DNA from: Thermomicrobiales bacterium
GTDB taxonomy: Bacteria > Chloroflexota > Chloroflexia > Thermomicrobiales > UBA6265
Assembly (NCBI GenBank): GCA_019637585.1
Contig: JAHBVL010000001.1
Span: 310,001-374,000 of the forward strand
Length of the DNA: 64,000 nt
Direction: 5' to 3'
The notes under the pieces are model-generated. The model saw only the letters and a list, made by a program, of their open reading frames with translations. It ran no database searches and was not told where the DNA came from. A program made the translations under genes and the position numbers. Shown piece by piece: positions 42,770-51,045 of the stretch. Position 1 is the stretch's first letter. Every line of letters begins with the position of its first letter.

Positions 42770-43041
42770 TCGGCCATCAGCTCAGCAGTCTGTCTGGCGA
42801 AATCCTCAAGAATTGCTTCCTCTATCACCTCATCGAAGTCCCGATGCTCCATGCCGGGTGGCGTCGGAACGATTCCCTGAAGGTCTTCGAATGAGTATTT
42901 TCTCGGCCGAACTTCGACGCCTCCGGAGCTGTTCACCACAAACGTGACCTTGTCGCCGACATCCACGCCAAGCTGCTTGCGGATTTTCTTGGGGAGTGTG
43001 ACTTGGCCCTTGCTCGTGATCGTGCAGGTTGCAGAATGCAT
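42766..43041 (-). CDS. AbrB/MazE-type antitoxin (VapB)
   Basis: A 91-residue antitoxin with a swapped-hairpin AbrB DNA-binding N-terminus: CTITSKGQVTLPKKIRKQLGVDVGDKVTFVV. The C-terminal half, with SFEDLQGIVPTPPGMEHRDFD, would wrap the toxin. GAGGAGG lies 6 bases before ATG 43041, so the in-frame extension to 43152 is not used. It probably represses its own operon. It is partnered with the PIN toxin directly downstream. Confidence 0.92.
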   Translation of the reverse strand: MHSATCTITSKGQVTLPKKIRKQLGVDVGDKVTFVVNSSGGVEVRPRKYSFEDLQGIVPTPPGMEHRDFDEVIEEAILEDFARQTAELMAE

Positions 43042-43172
43042 CGTGACCTCCTCGCCTTGTTGACGTGCAACGAGTAAGGCAAGTTTACCATGGGCCTTAC
43101 CGGACCAGAACCAGTCGAGAAACGGGGGATGTTGAACCCTCCCGGGGATCAAATCCTCAGTCTCACCACCGA

Positions 43173-43595
43173 TCAGACTAACGAGTCGTTGAGCATCTGG
43201 TCGATGACGGCGCGGGGGATGCGCTTGTTCAGGACGACGACGCCGTCGGCTTCTCGGATGGCGATGGCAACCTTTCTGGCCCAGACATTCTCGAAGAGGA
43301 TGAGCGCGGCGGAGGTGTCTGGTTCGAGGCAGGGAACCAGGCGCAGGGCATCATCGTCGCAAAGCAATTCCTCATCGTCGAGATCGGATGTGTCGACAAA
43401 CGACGCAATCGTGTCGCCCATGTCGTCCAGCGAGATGACGAGCGCGGAGCCATCGGCGTGCTTCATCACGAACCGCATGTCGATGATCCGGACCAGGCCG
43501 GAATCGACGAGCGCGTTGATCTCTGTGGCCACGCCACTCGTGAATTCACTCCCCGGAAATCGAAAGATGACCAGCTCCACGGGTCCCAACGGCAT
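43173..43595 (-). CDS. DUF6325-type protein (copy 1)
   Basis: A 140-residue soluble protein: GPVELVIFRFPGSEFTSGVA at the N-terminus, then RIIDMRFVMKHADGS, ALILFENVWARKVAIAIREADG, and IPRAVIDQML at the C-terminus. The fold is likely a mixed alpha/beta one of the DUF1269/DUF6325 kind; the role is unknown. A paralogue with the same four blocks is at 50498-50932, at the other end of the sigma-module region. It is divergent from ECF module 2. Confidence 0.75.
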   Translation of the reverse strand: MPLGPVELVIFRFPGSEFTSGVATEINALVDSGLVRIIDMRFVMKHADGSALVISLDDMGDTIASFVDTSDLDDEELLCDDDALRLVPCLEPDTSAALILFENVWARKVAIAIREADGVVVLNKRIPRAVIDQMLNDSLV

Positions 43596-43651
43596 ACGGT
43601 CTCCTCCTGTCTGACAACACGTCCATATGGAGACACTCTACAGGGTGCGAG

Positions 43652-43660
43652 CGCTTTTGC
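43652..43660 (+). promoter_or_regulatory. candidate shared promoter element CGCTTTTGC upstream of module 2
   Basis: CGCTTTTGC at 43652-43660 lies 117 bases before the ECF module 2 start. CACTTTTGC is found at 47715-47723, 67 bases before module 3. ECF operons are often autoregulated, but two short matches are weak evidence. Confidence 0.2.
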
Positions 43661-43777
43661 GACAGGGTGCATAACATTTGCCGCCCCATCCTCGTTATCT
43701 TTCCCGGAATTACCGCCGCCTGACGTGCCATCTGCTCCCATCGAGCGCCATCACCGCTTCCTCAGCGGTATGCCGAT

Positions 43778-44380
43778 ATGACGACTGCCGAGTTCATCAG
43801 CACCCTGACCGAATCGGTGACGCGAGACGCAGCTGCCTCTGCTCCATTGGAGGGGTCTGATGATGAGCTGGTCGAGCGGGCGCGCCAGGATCCGGCAGCC
43901 TTTGCCTCACTCTATCAACGCCATGTCCGCTCGATCTATGCCTATTGTCATTCCCGGCTCGGCAACCGGGAGCTGGCCGAAGACGCCACCAGTCAGATTT
44001 TCACGAATGCGCTTTCCGGATTGGCCCGGTACCGATCGGGTTCGTTTCGCGGCTGGCTCTACGCCATCGCCCGCAATGTGGTGACCGATCAGCGGCGTCA
44101 GATGCCGTTCATCCCCGAAGAGGCGTTGCGCAATCCGGTTGCCGCCTCGGGTGCACCCGACAGCGCACTCCAGCAGACAGACAGCGATATCGATCTCCGC
44201 CTCTTGCTCGATCAGCTGACATCCGATCAGCGAGAGGTAGTCGAACTCCGTCTCGCCGGGCTCACCGGTATCGAGATCGCACAGGCACTTGGTAAACGTC
44301 ACGGCGCCGTCCGCGCCACGCAGTTCCGCGCGTATCAACGTCTCCGGGAAATCCTGGCAAACGAGGGAACCGAGTCATGA
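43778..44380 (+). CDS. ECF RNA polymerase sigma factor (module 2)
   Basis: A 200-residue ECF sigma factor. Region 2 is FASLYQRHVRSIYAYCHSRLG, then ELAEDATSQIFTNAL and WLYAIARNVVTDQRR. Region 4 is LDQLTSDQREVVELRLAGLTG with HGAVRATQFRAYQRLREIL as recognition helix. It is clearly closer to module 3 than to module 1 (shared AEDATSQ, VRA-QFRAYQRLR). Its stop overlaps the PQQ-propeller start by 4 bases. It probably transcribes genes for response to an extracytoplasmic signal. Confidence 0.95.
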   Translation: MTTAEFISTLTESVTRDAAASAPLEGSDDELVERARQDPAAFASLYQRHVRSIYAYCHSRLGNRELAEDATSQIFTNALSGLARYRSGSFRGWLYAIARNVVTDQRRQMPFIPEEALRNPVAASGAPDSALQQTDSDIDLRLLLDQLTSDQREVVELRLAGLTGIEIAQALGKRHGAVRATQFRAYQRLREILANEGTES

Positions 44381-47295
44381 ATGCACGACATCACTCCATC
44401 ACGTTCGACAACACCCTCGATTGCCTGCAATCAGGGCGGGCCGAGTCGTGTTCTGCCGAGGGGGAGTTGTCCGGTCTGGCAGCGACCGCCGCGACACTCG
44501 ATGCCCGGTACAGGAGCACCCGGGCCGAACCAGACAGCGCCTTCGTGCAGGGGTTGCAGACCCGGCTGATGGAGGGTGCTTCTACCCTACCGGCCCGGCC
44601 CGAGACATCGAGAGCAGGAAGGCCACGGCCACGGATACCGGTACTGGCGAACCTCAGTCGGGCCCAGGCCAGCGGTGGACGCTTCTTCGCCTATGTGAGT
44701 TCGGCGGTGGTGGTCGCGGCGATCGCCAGCGCCGCGTTGCTCATGCTCTGGCGCGCCGCCAATGACCCGTCGTCGACGACGATCGACGCGCCGACGATCG
44801 CCGGTCATCTGCCGGGGTTCGATACCGGCCAATCCGAGGGAGGGGCGCTGCTCTGGCAACTGGAGAATGCCGAGCAGGAGTTCATCCACTTCCGGACGGT
44901 GGCCACCTTTGGCGATGTCGTCTATCGAGTCATCGACACTCCGCTCGAATTCAACGGCATCGAGGCGATCGATGGCCGGACTGGTGACGTGCTTTGGCGT
45001 TCGAGTTTGTCGGTCTCGAGCTCAACCGAGATGAAAGCGGACAGCCGAGGTGTTTACGTTTTCGAGTTTTCCCGATTCGTCGATGATGAGGGGATGGGTC
45101 ACCTGACGGCACTCTCCGTCTTCTCGGGAGCGGAGATCTGGCAGACGGAACTTGCGATGCCGATGAACTGGTCGGTCGGCAATGACGCGATCTACGTCGT
45201 CGATCGTCATAACGTGACGACGGCAGTTAATGCCATACATGGGACAACACTGTGGACGTTCGACGCGCAGACGGGCGGATACGTTTTCGGTCCGGGTACG
45301 TCGATACCCGTGGTGGGAGCAGTGCCCTTTGCCTTCGGCGACACCGTTGTCACCTTTGCCAACGGTGGTTTGTTGATCGGTCTCGACAGGGAAACCGGAA
45401 TGGAGAAGTGGAGGAAGGATGGTTTCCACCCTTCTGCCACGCGTTTCGCCGCCGCTGGTGATGTGCTGACGACGATGACCTTCCAGGCTGGTGCGGATGC
45501 CGACGGTATCCTCGAAACCGACAGCAATGCTGTGGATTGGGAGGACGAAACGTGGCTCTTTATCGCCAGGGTATCGGCTATCGATCCTACGGACGGATCT
45601 GAGTTGTGGCATCGCGTCATCGCCTCCCAAGCGCTCGAGTTGGTCGCAACCGAAAGCGTTGTCGCATTCATCGGCAATGAGTTCATCGATTCGGCTCCCG
45701 GCAGCCCGACTCCCGACCCGAGCGAGCTTCAGGGCGTCTTGTTGGAAGCTCCTCCGCTTGGCGAAGCGCTGGACCGCGCCTCCGGATTTGATCCGGTGAG
45801 CGGCGAATTGCTCTGGACCGTCCATGCCGGGGAAACCTACTTCACCACCATGGCGACCTGGATACCGGCATCCGGCATGGGCGGCGGAATTGTCGCCCTG
45901 ACTGCCGAAGGCAGGATGCGACCGATCGGATTCTGGAGAGAAGGGGATCTTAGGGTCCCTGATGAGAAAGTGAATCGCTACCCGCAGCCTATCGCAGGGG
46001 ACTTCGGGTTCGTGGTGGTGCTGGAGAATGGGGATCTGGCTGGCGTCGCGGTGAACGAGCATCCCTCCGACCTGGCCAATGCCACACCAGTCGCGGAGAT
46101 CGCGGCGAGCGACTCATCATCATCCGTGCTCTGGACGTCGCCGGTTGAAAGCGAGGAGATATCCGATATCACGCTGATCGCGGTGAACGACGGTGCCGTG
46201 TTCCGATTCACCACGACATACGGCTCGGTCGAAAGCAATGCTATCGAAGCACTCGACGGACAGACTGCCGCGCGACTCTGGAAAGAGCCTGCGCCGTGGG
46301 CGCTCGTGCCGCCCGTCGCGGACGATGCCTACCTCTACTATGCGAGCTACTCCGGTCCCCACGAGGAGATGAAAATCGTTGCGGTCGATACGGCGACGGG
46401 TCAGGTAGCCTGGACGGTCTCGCCGAACCGCACCGTGATGGGATTGACTGCCTCGGACGGCATTCTTTACGCCGAAGTGTCGCCAAACACGCTGATGGCG
46501 ATTCGGGATGGCGAAATCCTCTGGGAGTCGGCCATCGATCCATACGTCGACCCTGTCTCCAGCAACGAGATCATGCTGAACATGCACGGCCCGGTGGTGG
46601 AAGATGGTTTGGTGCTAGGCATGGCCGCGAACGGCACGATCTCCGGGTTCGATTCTGTCAACGGAGAGCGGTTGTGGACCAGCGTGCGCTCTCCCGGGCC
46701 GGGGAGCGAGTATGCCGTTGCCGGCGACGTTCTGGTGCGGTTCCGGCCATTGCCGATCCTCACCTCGTTGAATGACCAGGGCACACCTGTGCCGGAGGCG
46801 CCTATTCGTTCCGAGATCACCGGAGCCGGCGTCGATGCTGCTGCCGAGACCCTCTGGCGGCATGAGATGGACGGCTATGCGTACCCAATCGGCGTCGTTG
46901 ACGACACGGTGTATTTCATCGAGTTCAGCATCGAATTCGCGCCGGCAACGCCCTACCCAACCGACGATCTCCGGGATGGCGCGACGGGCACCCTTTTCGC
47001 GCTCAACGCCCAGACTGGCGAGCTCAGAGTGATAGAGACCAGGACGGGAAGGGCGGCGTTCATGGCGGGAGCGGCCTGGTCACCTGAGCATGGCAGCACC
47101 CCACTCGTGATCGCTGGCTCAGTTGATGGCGTTGTGACACTCGTCGACGCCGCCAGCCAGACTGTCGTGGAAATGACTCAGGCTGGGCCGGCGGACAGCG
47201 CAATCGTCGATGTGCAGATCGGCAACGGAGTCGCTTATCTCCTGTTCGAGGATGGCTCGGTGGCCGCGATGCCGCTGGTGGACGACTCGCCGTAG
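44377..47295 (+). CDS. large single-pass membrane protein with PQQ-like beta-propellers (module 2; putative anti-sigma/sensor)
   Basis: A 972-residue protein. The cytoplasmic part (1-103) has the motif P52-D-S-A-F-V-Q-G-L-Q-T-R-L-M. A membrane helix is at about 104-125 (FFAYVSSAVVVAAIASAALLM). Outside there are two or more propellers with blades such as IEAIDGRTGDVLWRSS, VDTATGQVAWTVSPN and LNAQTGELRV. It is about twice as long as module 3, consistent with propeller duplication. No zinc-binding anti-sigma motif is present. It overlaps the ECF gene by 4 bases (ATGA). The stop codon lies inside a dispersed repeat. Confidence 0.85.
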   Translation: MNARHHSITFDNTLDCLQSGRAESCSAEGELSGLAATAATLDARYRSTRAEPDSAFVQGLQTRLMEGASTLPARPETSRAGRPRPRIPVLANLSRAQASGGRFFAYVSSAVVVAAIASAALLMLWRAANDPSSTTIDAPTIAGHLPGFDTGQSEGGALLWQLENAEQEFIHFRTVATFGDVVYRVIDTPLEFNGIEAIDGRTGDVLWRSSLSVSSSTEMKADSRGVYVFEFSRFVDDEGMGHLTALSVFSGAEIWQTELAMPMNWSVGNDAIYVVDRHNVTTAVNAIHGTTLWTFDAQTGGYVFGPGTSIPVVGAVPFAFGDTVVTFANGGLLIGLDRETGMEKWRKDGFHPSATRFAAAGDVLTTMTFQAGADADGILETDSNAVDWEDETWLFIARVSAIDPTDGSELWHRVIASQALELVATESVVAFIGNEFIDSAPGSPTPDPSELQGVLLEAPPLGEALDRASGFDPVSGELLWTVHAGETYFTTMATWIPASGMGGGIVALTAEGRMRPIGFWREGDLRVPDEKVNRYPQPIAGDFGFVVVLENGDLAGVAVNEHPSDLANATPVAEIAASDSSSSVLWTSPVESEEISDITLIAVNDGAVFRFTTTYGSVESNAIEALDGQTAARLWKEPAPWALVPPVADDAYLYYASYSGPHEEMKIVAVDTATGQVAWTVSPNRTVMGLTASDGILYAEVSPNTLMAIRDGEILWESAIDPYVDPVSSNEIMLNMHGPVVEDGLVLGMAANGTISGFDSVNGERLWTSVRSPGPGSEYAVAGDVLVRFRPLPILTSLNDQGTPVPEAPIRSEITGAGVDAAAETLWRHEMDGYAYPIGVVDDTVYFIEFSIEFAPATPYPTDDLRDGATGTLFALNAQTGELRVIETRTGRAAFMAGAAWSPEHGSTPLVIAGSVDGVVTLVDAASQTVVEMTQAGPADSAIVDVQIGNGVAYLLFEDGSVAAMPLVDDSP

Positions 47296-47700
47296 CGGCG
47301 GCGGCTTGTCCCCGCCGGTGGCGGAGTGGAGCGCCGGAGGCGTGGAACGGAGCCACAACCGCCGCATTCGCACACGGCGCCCTACCATGACATCGCGGTC
47401 AACGACGGCAATGTACGGCCCTCCGGGCCGTCCTTCGACTTCGCTCAGGACCGACCATAAGGGATCGCCGCCACGACGTTCGGCATCTCAACCCATCGCC
47501 AACGCGGCCGACCACCTCCGTAGCGGCGGCGGCTCGTTCCCGCCGGTGGCGGAGTGGAGCGCAACGAAGTGGAGCGGAACGGCGCCACAACCGCCGCACT
47601 CGCACACGGCGCCCATCCATGACATTGTGGTCAACGAAGGCAATGTACGGCCCTCCGGGCCGTCGGCGACCACAAGGGATCGCCGCTACGACGATCGTGA
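47293..47700. repeat. dispersed G+C-rich repeat, two copies (B and C)
   Basis: GTAGCGGCGGCGGCTTGTCC at 47294, continuing about 75 bases, is nearly identical to about 27988. A diverged copy (GTAGCGGCGGCGGCTCGTTC) is at 47519. Each is followed by a block with CACACGGCGCC and GTACGGCCCTCCGGGCCGTC, and then ACAAGGGATCGCCG (or ATAAGGG). The first copy contains the stop codon of the module 2 propeller gene. The nearly 500-base gap up to 47791 has no credible gene beyond these repeats. Confidence 0.75.
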
Positions 47701-47714
47701 GGATGGGGCCGTAA

Positions 47715-47723
47715 CACTTTTGC
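47715..47723 (+). promoter_or_regulatory. candidate shared promoter element CACTTTTGC upstream of module 3
   Basis: CACTTTTGC at 47715-47723 matches CGCTTTTGC before module 2 in eight of nine positions. It lies 67 bases before the sigma start, in non-repeat sequence. This is weak evidence for a common autoregulated promoter. Confidence 0.2.
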
Positions 47724-47790
47724 CCTCTGTTTCGTTCTGACTATCTGACTGCGCGGTTGCCCAAACGCAAGTGATGCGTGAAGGAGGGAC

Positions 47791-48384
47791 ATGGCGACGT
47801 CGGTGAGCGATTCACGCGAGAGCGATGTCCAGCAGGGATGTGCTTCGGCGTCCGATGACGAGACGCTCGTGGAGCGCGCCCGCCACGATCCGGCGGCATT
47901 CGCGATGCTCTACCAAGCCTACGTGCGGCCGGTTCACGCCTTTTGCTATCGCCGTCTGGGGACGCGTGAGGCGGCGGAAGATGCCACGAGTCAGGTGTTC
48001 GTCAATGCTCTCGCCCATCTTGGCGAATTCGAGTCGGGCTCTTTTCGTGCCTGGCTCTTCACCATCGCTCGTCATGTGGTCATCGACGCATTGCGGAAAC
48101 CCTTGTCCACGCTGTTGGCCAACGCAGACGGCGTCGTGGACGGCGCCCAACGACCGGAAGAAGCGGCGTTGGTGGCCGAAAGTGATCGTCGCGTGCGCCG
48201 GATGCTCGATCAGCTCACCTCCGAGCAACGCGACATCGTGTTGCTTCGTCTGGCCGGATTGAACGGAGCCGAAATCGCCCAGGTGCTGGGGCGGAGTCAT
48301 GGATCCGTGCGCGCTGCGCAGTTTCGGGCCTATCAGCGCCTTCGCACCATCGTCGCCGAAACAGGAGCACCGTCAAATGAATGA
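47791..48384 (+). CDS. ECF RNA polymerase sigma factor (module 3)
   Basis: A 197-residue ECF sigma factor closely related to module 2: FAMLYQAYVRPVHAFCYRRLG and AAEDATSQVFVNAL (region 2), WLFTIARHVVIDALR, then LDQLTSEQRDIVLLRLAGLNG and HGSVRAAQFRAYQRLR (region 4). AAGGAGGG precedes the ATG. The stop overlaps the downstream PQQ-propeller start by 8 bases. The pair of similar sigma factors points to duplication of a whole module. Confidence 0.95.
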   Translation: MATSVSDSRESDVQQGCASASDDETLVERARHDPAAFAMLYQAYVRPVHAFCYRRLGTREAAEDATSQVFVNALAHLGEFESGSFRAWLFTIARHVVIDALRKPLSTLLANADGVVDGAQRPEEAALVAESDRRVRRMLDQLTSEQRDIVLLRLAGLNGAEIAQVLGRSHGSVRAAQFRAYQRLRTIVAETGAPSNE

Positions 48385-50020
48385 CACCCAGGAGCGATTC
48401 ACCACGCTGGACATGGCACTCGACCAATTGGAGAACAGGGAAGCTTCGCGGCCGGTACCCGAGAGAGAGATCGACGAGCTGCTGGCGGCGGCGCGGGAAT
48501 TCGGGGTTGTGGCCGCGAGCGGTGGACAGGAGCCGCATGAGGATTTTGTGCGACGGCTCGAGGCACAACTGGCACCCAGCCCGCTGGCTCGTTCCGTCCT
48601 ACATTCTCAAGCCCTGCCGGAGCCTCGCCAGCCTGGCGTCCATGGTGGAGGGGAACATGCCGTTCAGTGGAGACACATGCGCGTTTTCCCCTTGGTGGCT
48701 GCTCTCTTGGTGATCGCCATGCTTCTCGGAGCCGTGGCCGCCATCACGCAGATGCGATCGCCAGACGATTTTCCAACGATGATCCCGGCACCGGTTTTCG
48801 CCGGCAGTAGTTTTCTTTGGGAGATACCTCTCACCAGCCGTTCCGGCGCACCTCAGAGCGTGACCACAGTAGAGGGTCGAGACACGATTTTCCGGTTTCG
48901 AAATGATGCGGACTTTCTCGGCATCGAAGCGATCGATGGAATAACTGGAGAGACGCTATGGAGCAGGTCGGCCTATGGCAATGAGGAATCACTCCGCACG
49001 GACAGGTACGGCGTCTACTATGTCGGATTCGGAGAAACCACGCGGGAAGGCACCGGAAGCATCGTCGTCGCGCTGTCGCCTGAAACAGGAGAGGAACTCT
49101 GGCGGGTCGAGATCGATCGCTATCCGATGGAATCGTCGATTCGAGATGGCAGACTCTACATTCGTCATAGCGAAGGATTCGTTACCGCGATCGACACGCA
49201 AGACGGCTCCGTGCTGTGGATAGCCCAACCATTAGGAAACACCACGTGTGGTGGGTTCTCCCAATCGCAGAGTGCGCACCCCTCCGTTCTAGACGACGCT
49301 GTCGTCGTTCTTGACTGCGATGGCTCGCTGGTGGGTCTCGATCCCTCAAGTGGCGCCGAGCAATGGCGTCGGTCGGGTTTCAACGCAGTCGCCACGCTCC
49401 TCACCCCAATAGACAACACGCTCATCGTGATGACTGGTTATCGATGGGAAGGCATGACCGGAAGTCCGGGCGTCGTTGCAGATGACGATCTCGAAACACT
49501 CCACGGCGCGATGTTTGCGGTCTACCGCGTGGTCGCGCTAAACGGCTCAGATGGAGAAGTGCTCTGGGAACGATATGTAGCGGCAAGACCTCAATACCCG
49601 GTGGCGACCGCCACGACCTTCGCCATCATCGGCGCAGAGATCAATGCGGCGGATCGAGACCTCGCGGCGCTTCCCGCCACGCCAACGCCCGATTGGCAGG
49701 GAACGATTGTCGCCCCGGGGGTCGAGAACCATGTGATGGGGTTCGATCTGAGAAGCGGCGAATTGCTCTGGGAAGAAACGCTGGAGGATGACGCCATCTA
49801 CCGCACATTGAGCGCCTGGAGCACCGAAACAGGGAGCGGCATCGCGGCCACGACCTCGAACTTCGACATCATTCAGGTTGGTCCCTGGGAAGGAGGGGCG
49901 ATCGTCGATCCCGGCGACCGGTTCCTCATCGTCGAGCCGCCGCTCGCAGGTGATTTCGGCTTCGTTGCTGAGGCGATCGATGGCCGGCTGGTGGGGATTG
50001 AAGTTGAGCGGAATCCGTAG
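48377..50020 (+). CDS. single-pass membrane protein with PQQ-like beta-propeller (module 3; putative anti-sigma/sensor)
   Basis: A 547-residue protein. The cytoplasmic N-terminus (1-102) has the motif P53-H-E-D-F-V-R-R-L-E-A-Q-L-A. The membrane helix is at about 103-124 (VFPLVAALLVIAMLLGAVAAI). Outside blades include IEAIDGITGETLWSRS, LSPETGEELWRVEID, IDTQDGSVLWIAQP and FDLRSGELLWEETLE. Three Cys are outside or near the membrane. It overlaps the sigma gene by 8 bases. A lack of HxxxCxxC and the shared P-x3-F-V/A-x2-L-x-A/T-Q/R-L segment suggest a different sigma-binding element. Confidence 0.85.
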   Translation: MNDTQERFTTLDMALDQLENREASRPVPEREIDELLAAAREFGVVAASGGQEPHEDFVRRLEAQLAPSPLARSVLHSQALPEPRQPGVHGGGEHAVQWRHMRVFPLVAALLVIAMLLGAVAAITQMRSPDDFPTMIPAPVFAGSSFLWEIPLTSRSGAPQSVTTVEGRDTIFRFRNDADFLGIEAIDGITGETLWSRSAYGNEESLRTDRYGVYYVGFGETTREGTGSIVVALSPETGEELWRVEIDRYPMESSIRDGRLYIRHSEGFVTAIDTQDGSVLWIAQPLGNTTCGGFSQSQSAHPSVLDDAVVVLDCDGSLVGLDPSSGAEQWRRSGFNAVATLLTPIDNTLIVMTGYRWEGMTGSPGVVADDDLETLHGAMFAVYRVVALNGSDGEVLWERYVAARPQYPVATATTFAIIGAEINAADRDLAALPATPTPDWQGTIVAPGVENHVMGFDLRSGELLWEETLEDDAIYRTLSAWSTETGSGIAATTSNFDIIQVGPWEGGAIVDPGDRFLIVEPPLAGDFGFVAEAIDGRLVGIEVERNP

Positions 50021-50105
50021 TCCGTAGAGCGTCGTAGACTCGCTATGGTCCACGACATACCATCACCGGACTGCGGACTCCGCGCTGCGGACTTCGGACT
50101 ACGGA
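50014..50105. repeat. inverted repeat and GGACT-rich tract between convergent genes
   Basis: TCCGTAGTCCG (50014-50024) and CGGACTACGGA (50095-50105) are perfect inverted arms 70 bases apart. Direct repeats of CGGACT occur between about 50067 and 50105. The left arm contains the stop codon of the module 3 propeller gene. It may act as a bidirectional end of transcription or be a mobile palindrome. Confidence 0.6.
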
Positions 50106-50114
50106 CTCCGTCGT

Positions 50115-50453
50115 CTACACCCCGAGCAGCTTCGACTTCGCGGCCTCGAACTGCTCGTCCGACAGCAACCCCTGCTCTTTCATCTGGGCGAGTTGCTGGA
50201 GCTGGGCCATGACGTCGGCGCCACCGGCCGGCGCGGCCGCGGCCGTTGCCTGCTGGGCTTGCATGGTGGCCATCTGAGCCTGCATATCGTCCAGCTGTTG
50301 CTGATTTGCGGCGGCCGCCGCTTGCTGCTGGGCGCCCGCCTGGTTGGAATATCGTTGCGCTTGCCGGTGGGTGACGGCATTGGCCGTACCGGCCACCACA
50401 GCTGTGGTGGCCATCGTGCTCACGATTCCGCGTCCTCCGCGTCGTCGCATCAT
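50115..50453 (-). CDS. SHOCT domain protein
   Basis: A 112-residue protein. A short basic N-terminus (MMRRRGGRGIV) and a weakly hydrophobic patch (STMATTAVVAGTANAV) are followed by a Gln/Ala-rich coiled region. The C-terminal SHOCT domain is LQQLAQMKEQGLLSDEQFEAAKSKLL. SHOCT domains mediate oligomerisation. The arrangement resembles the SHOCT tail of the membrane protein at 19743-21062. It is downstream of the DUF6325-type gene on the same strand with a 44-base gap, probably one operon. Confidence 0.85.
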   Translation of the reverse strand: MMRRRGGRGIVSTMATTAVVAGTANAVTHRQAQRYSNQAGAQQQAAAAANQQQLDDMQAQMATMQAQQATAAAAPAGGADVMAQLQQLAQMKEQGLLSDEQFEAAKSKLLGV

Positions 50454-50497
50454 GGTCGTTCTCCCTTCAATTCACTGCGTTTCTTGTGCCCAGCAGA

Positions 50498-50932
50498 CTA
50501 GCCCAGGAGCTCCTGGGCCGCTTCCGCCAGAACTTCATCGATAACCGCCCGGGGAATTCGCTCGTTCAGCAGGACTTCGCCATTGGCGTTGCGCACGGCT
50601 GTGGCAAAGCGAGCCGCCCACGCATTCTCGAACAGAATCATGATCGCCGAGGAGTTGGGCTCCAACGCCTCGCCGATATACTCGCCGTCCGACATCGACA
50701 GCAGCTCATCGTCGTGCTGCGAAATCGGGGCATACACGGAAATCACCGCTTCGGAAAGACTCTCCAGCTCGACAACGCCCACCACCCCATCGACATCCTT
50801 GATGACGAAGAGGAGATCGATGATCCGGACGGTGCCGTTGGCGATCAAATCTTCCAATGCCGGCGCGATCTCCCCGGTGAATTCATTGCCGGGGAACTTG
50901 ATGATCACCAGCTCGACAGGTCCATAGGCCAT
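50498..50932 (-). CDS. DUF6325-type protein (copy 2)
   Basis: A 144-residue protein with GPVELVIIKFPGNEFTGEIA, VRIIDLLFVIKDVDGVVG, AIMILFENAWAARFATAVRNANG and IPRAVIDEVLAEAAQELLG, all aligned with copy 1 at 43173-43595. GGAG lies about 9 bases before ATG 50932, so the frame extension to 51022 is rejected. It is paired with a SHOCT gene, a combination that may assemble into a larger complex. The function is unknown. Confidence 0.78.
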   Translation of the reverse strand: MAYGPVELVIIKFPGNEFTGEIAPALEDLIANGTVRIIDLLFVIKDVDGVVGVVELESLSEAVISVYAPISQHDDELLSMSDGEYIGEALEPNSSAIMILFENAWAARFATAVRNANGEVLLNERIPRAVIDEVLAEAAQELLG

Positions 50933-51045
50933 AGCGCCAATCTCCACATCTCGATGACAGCCGTCATGGAATCCGGGCGGATTCCCTCTTCCTGATCGTA
51001 CCAACCCGGCGGTCTGCTGCAATACCGCAAAAGTTGTATGGCGGA

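Noticed and set aside
38639-43041. HicAB and VapBC as parts of the sigma modules
   Set aside because: They are complete, ordinary toxin-antitoxin pairs separated from the sigma genes by a terminator or by opposite orientation; proximity alone is not evidence of a functional link.
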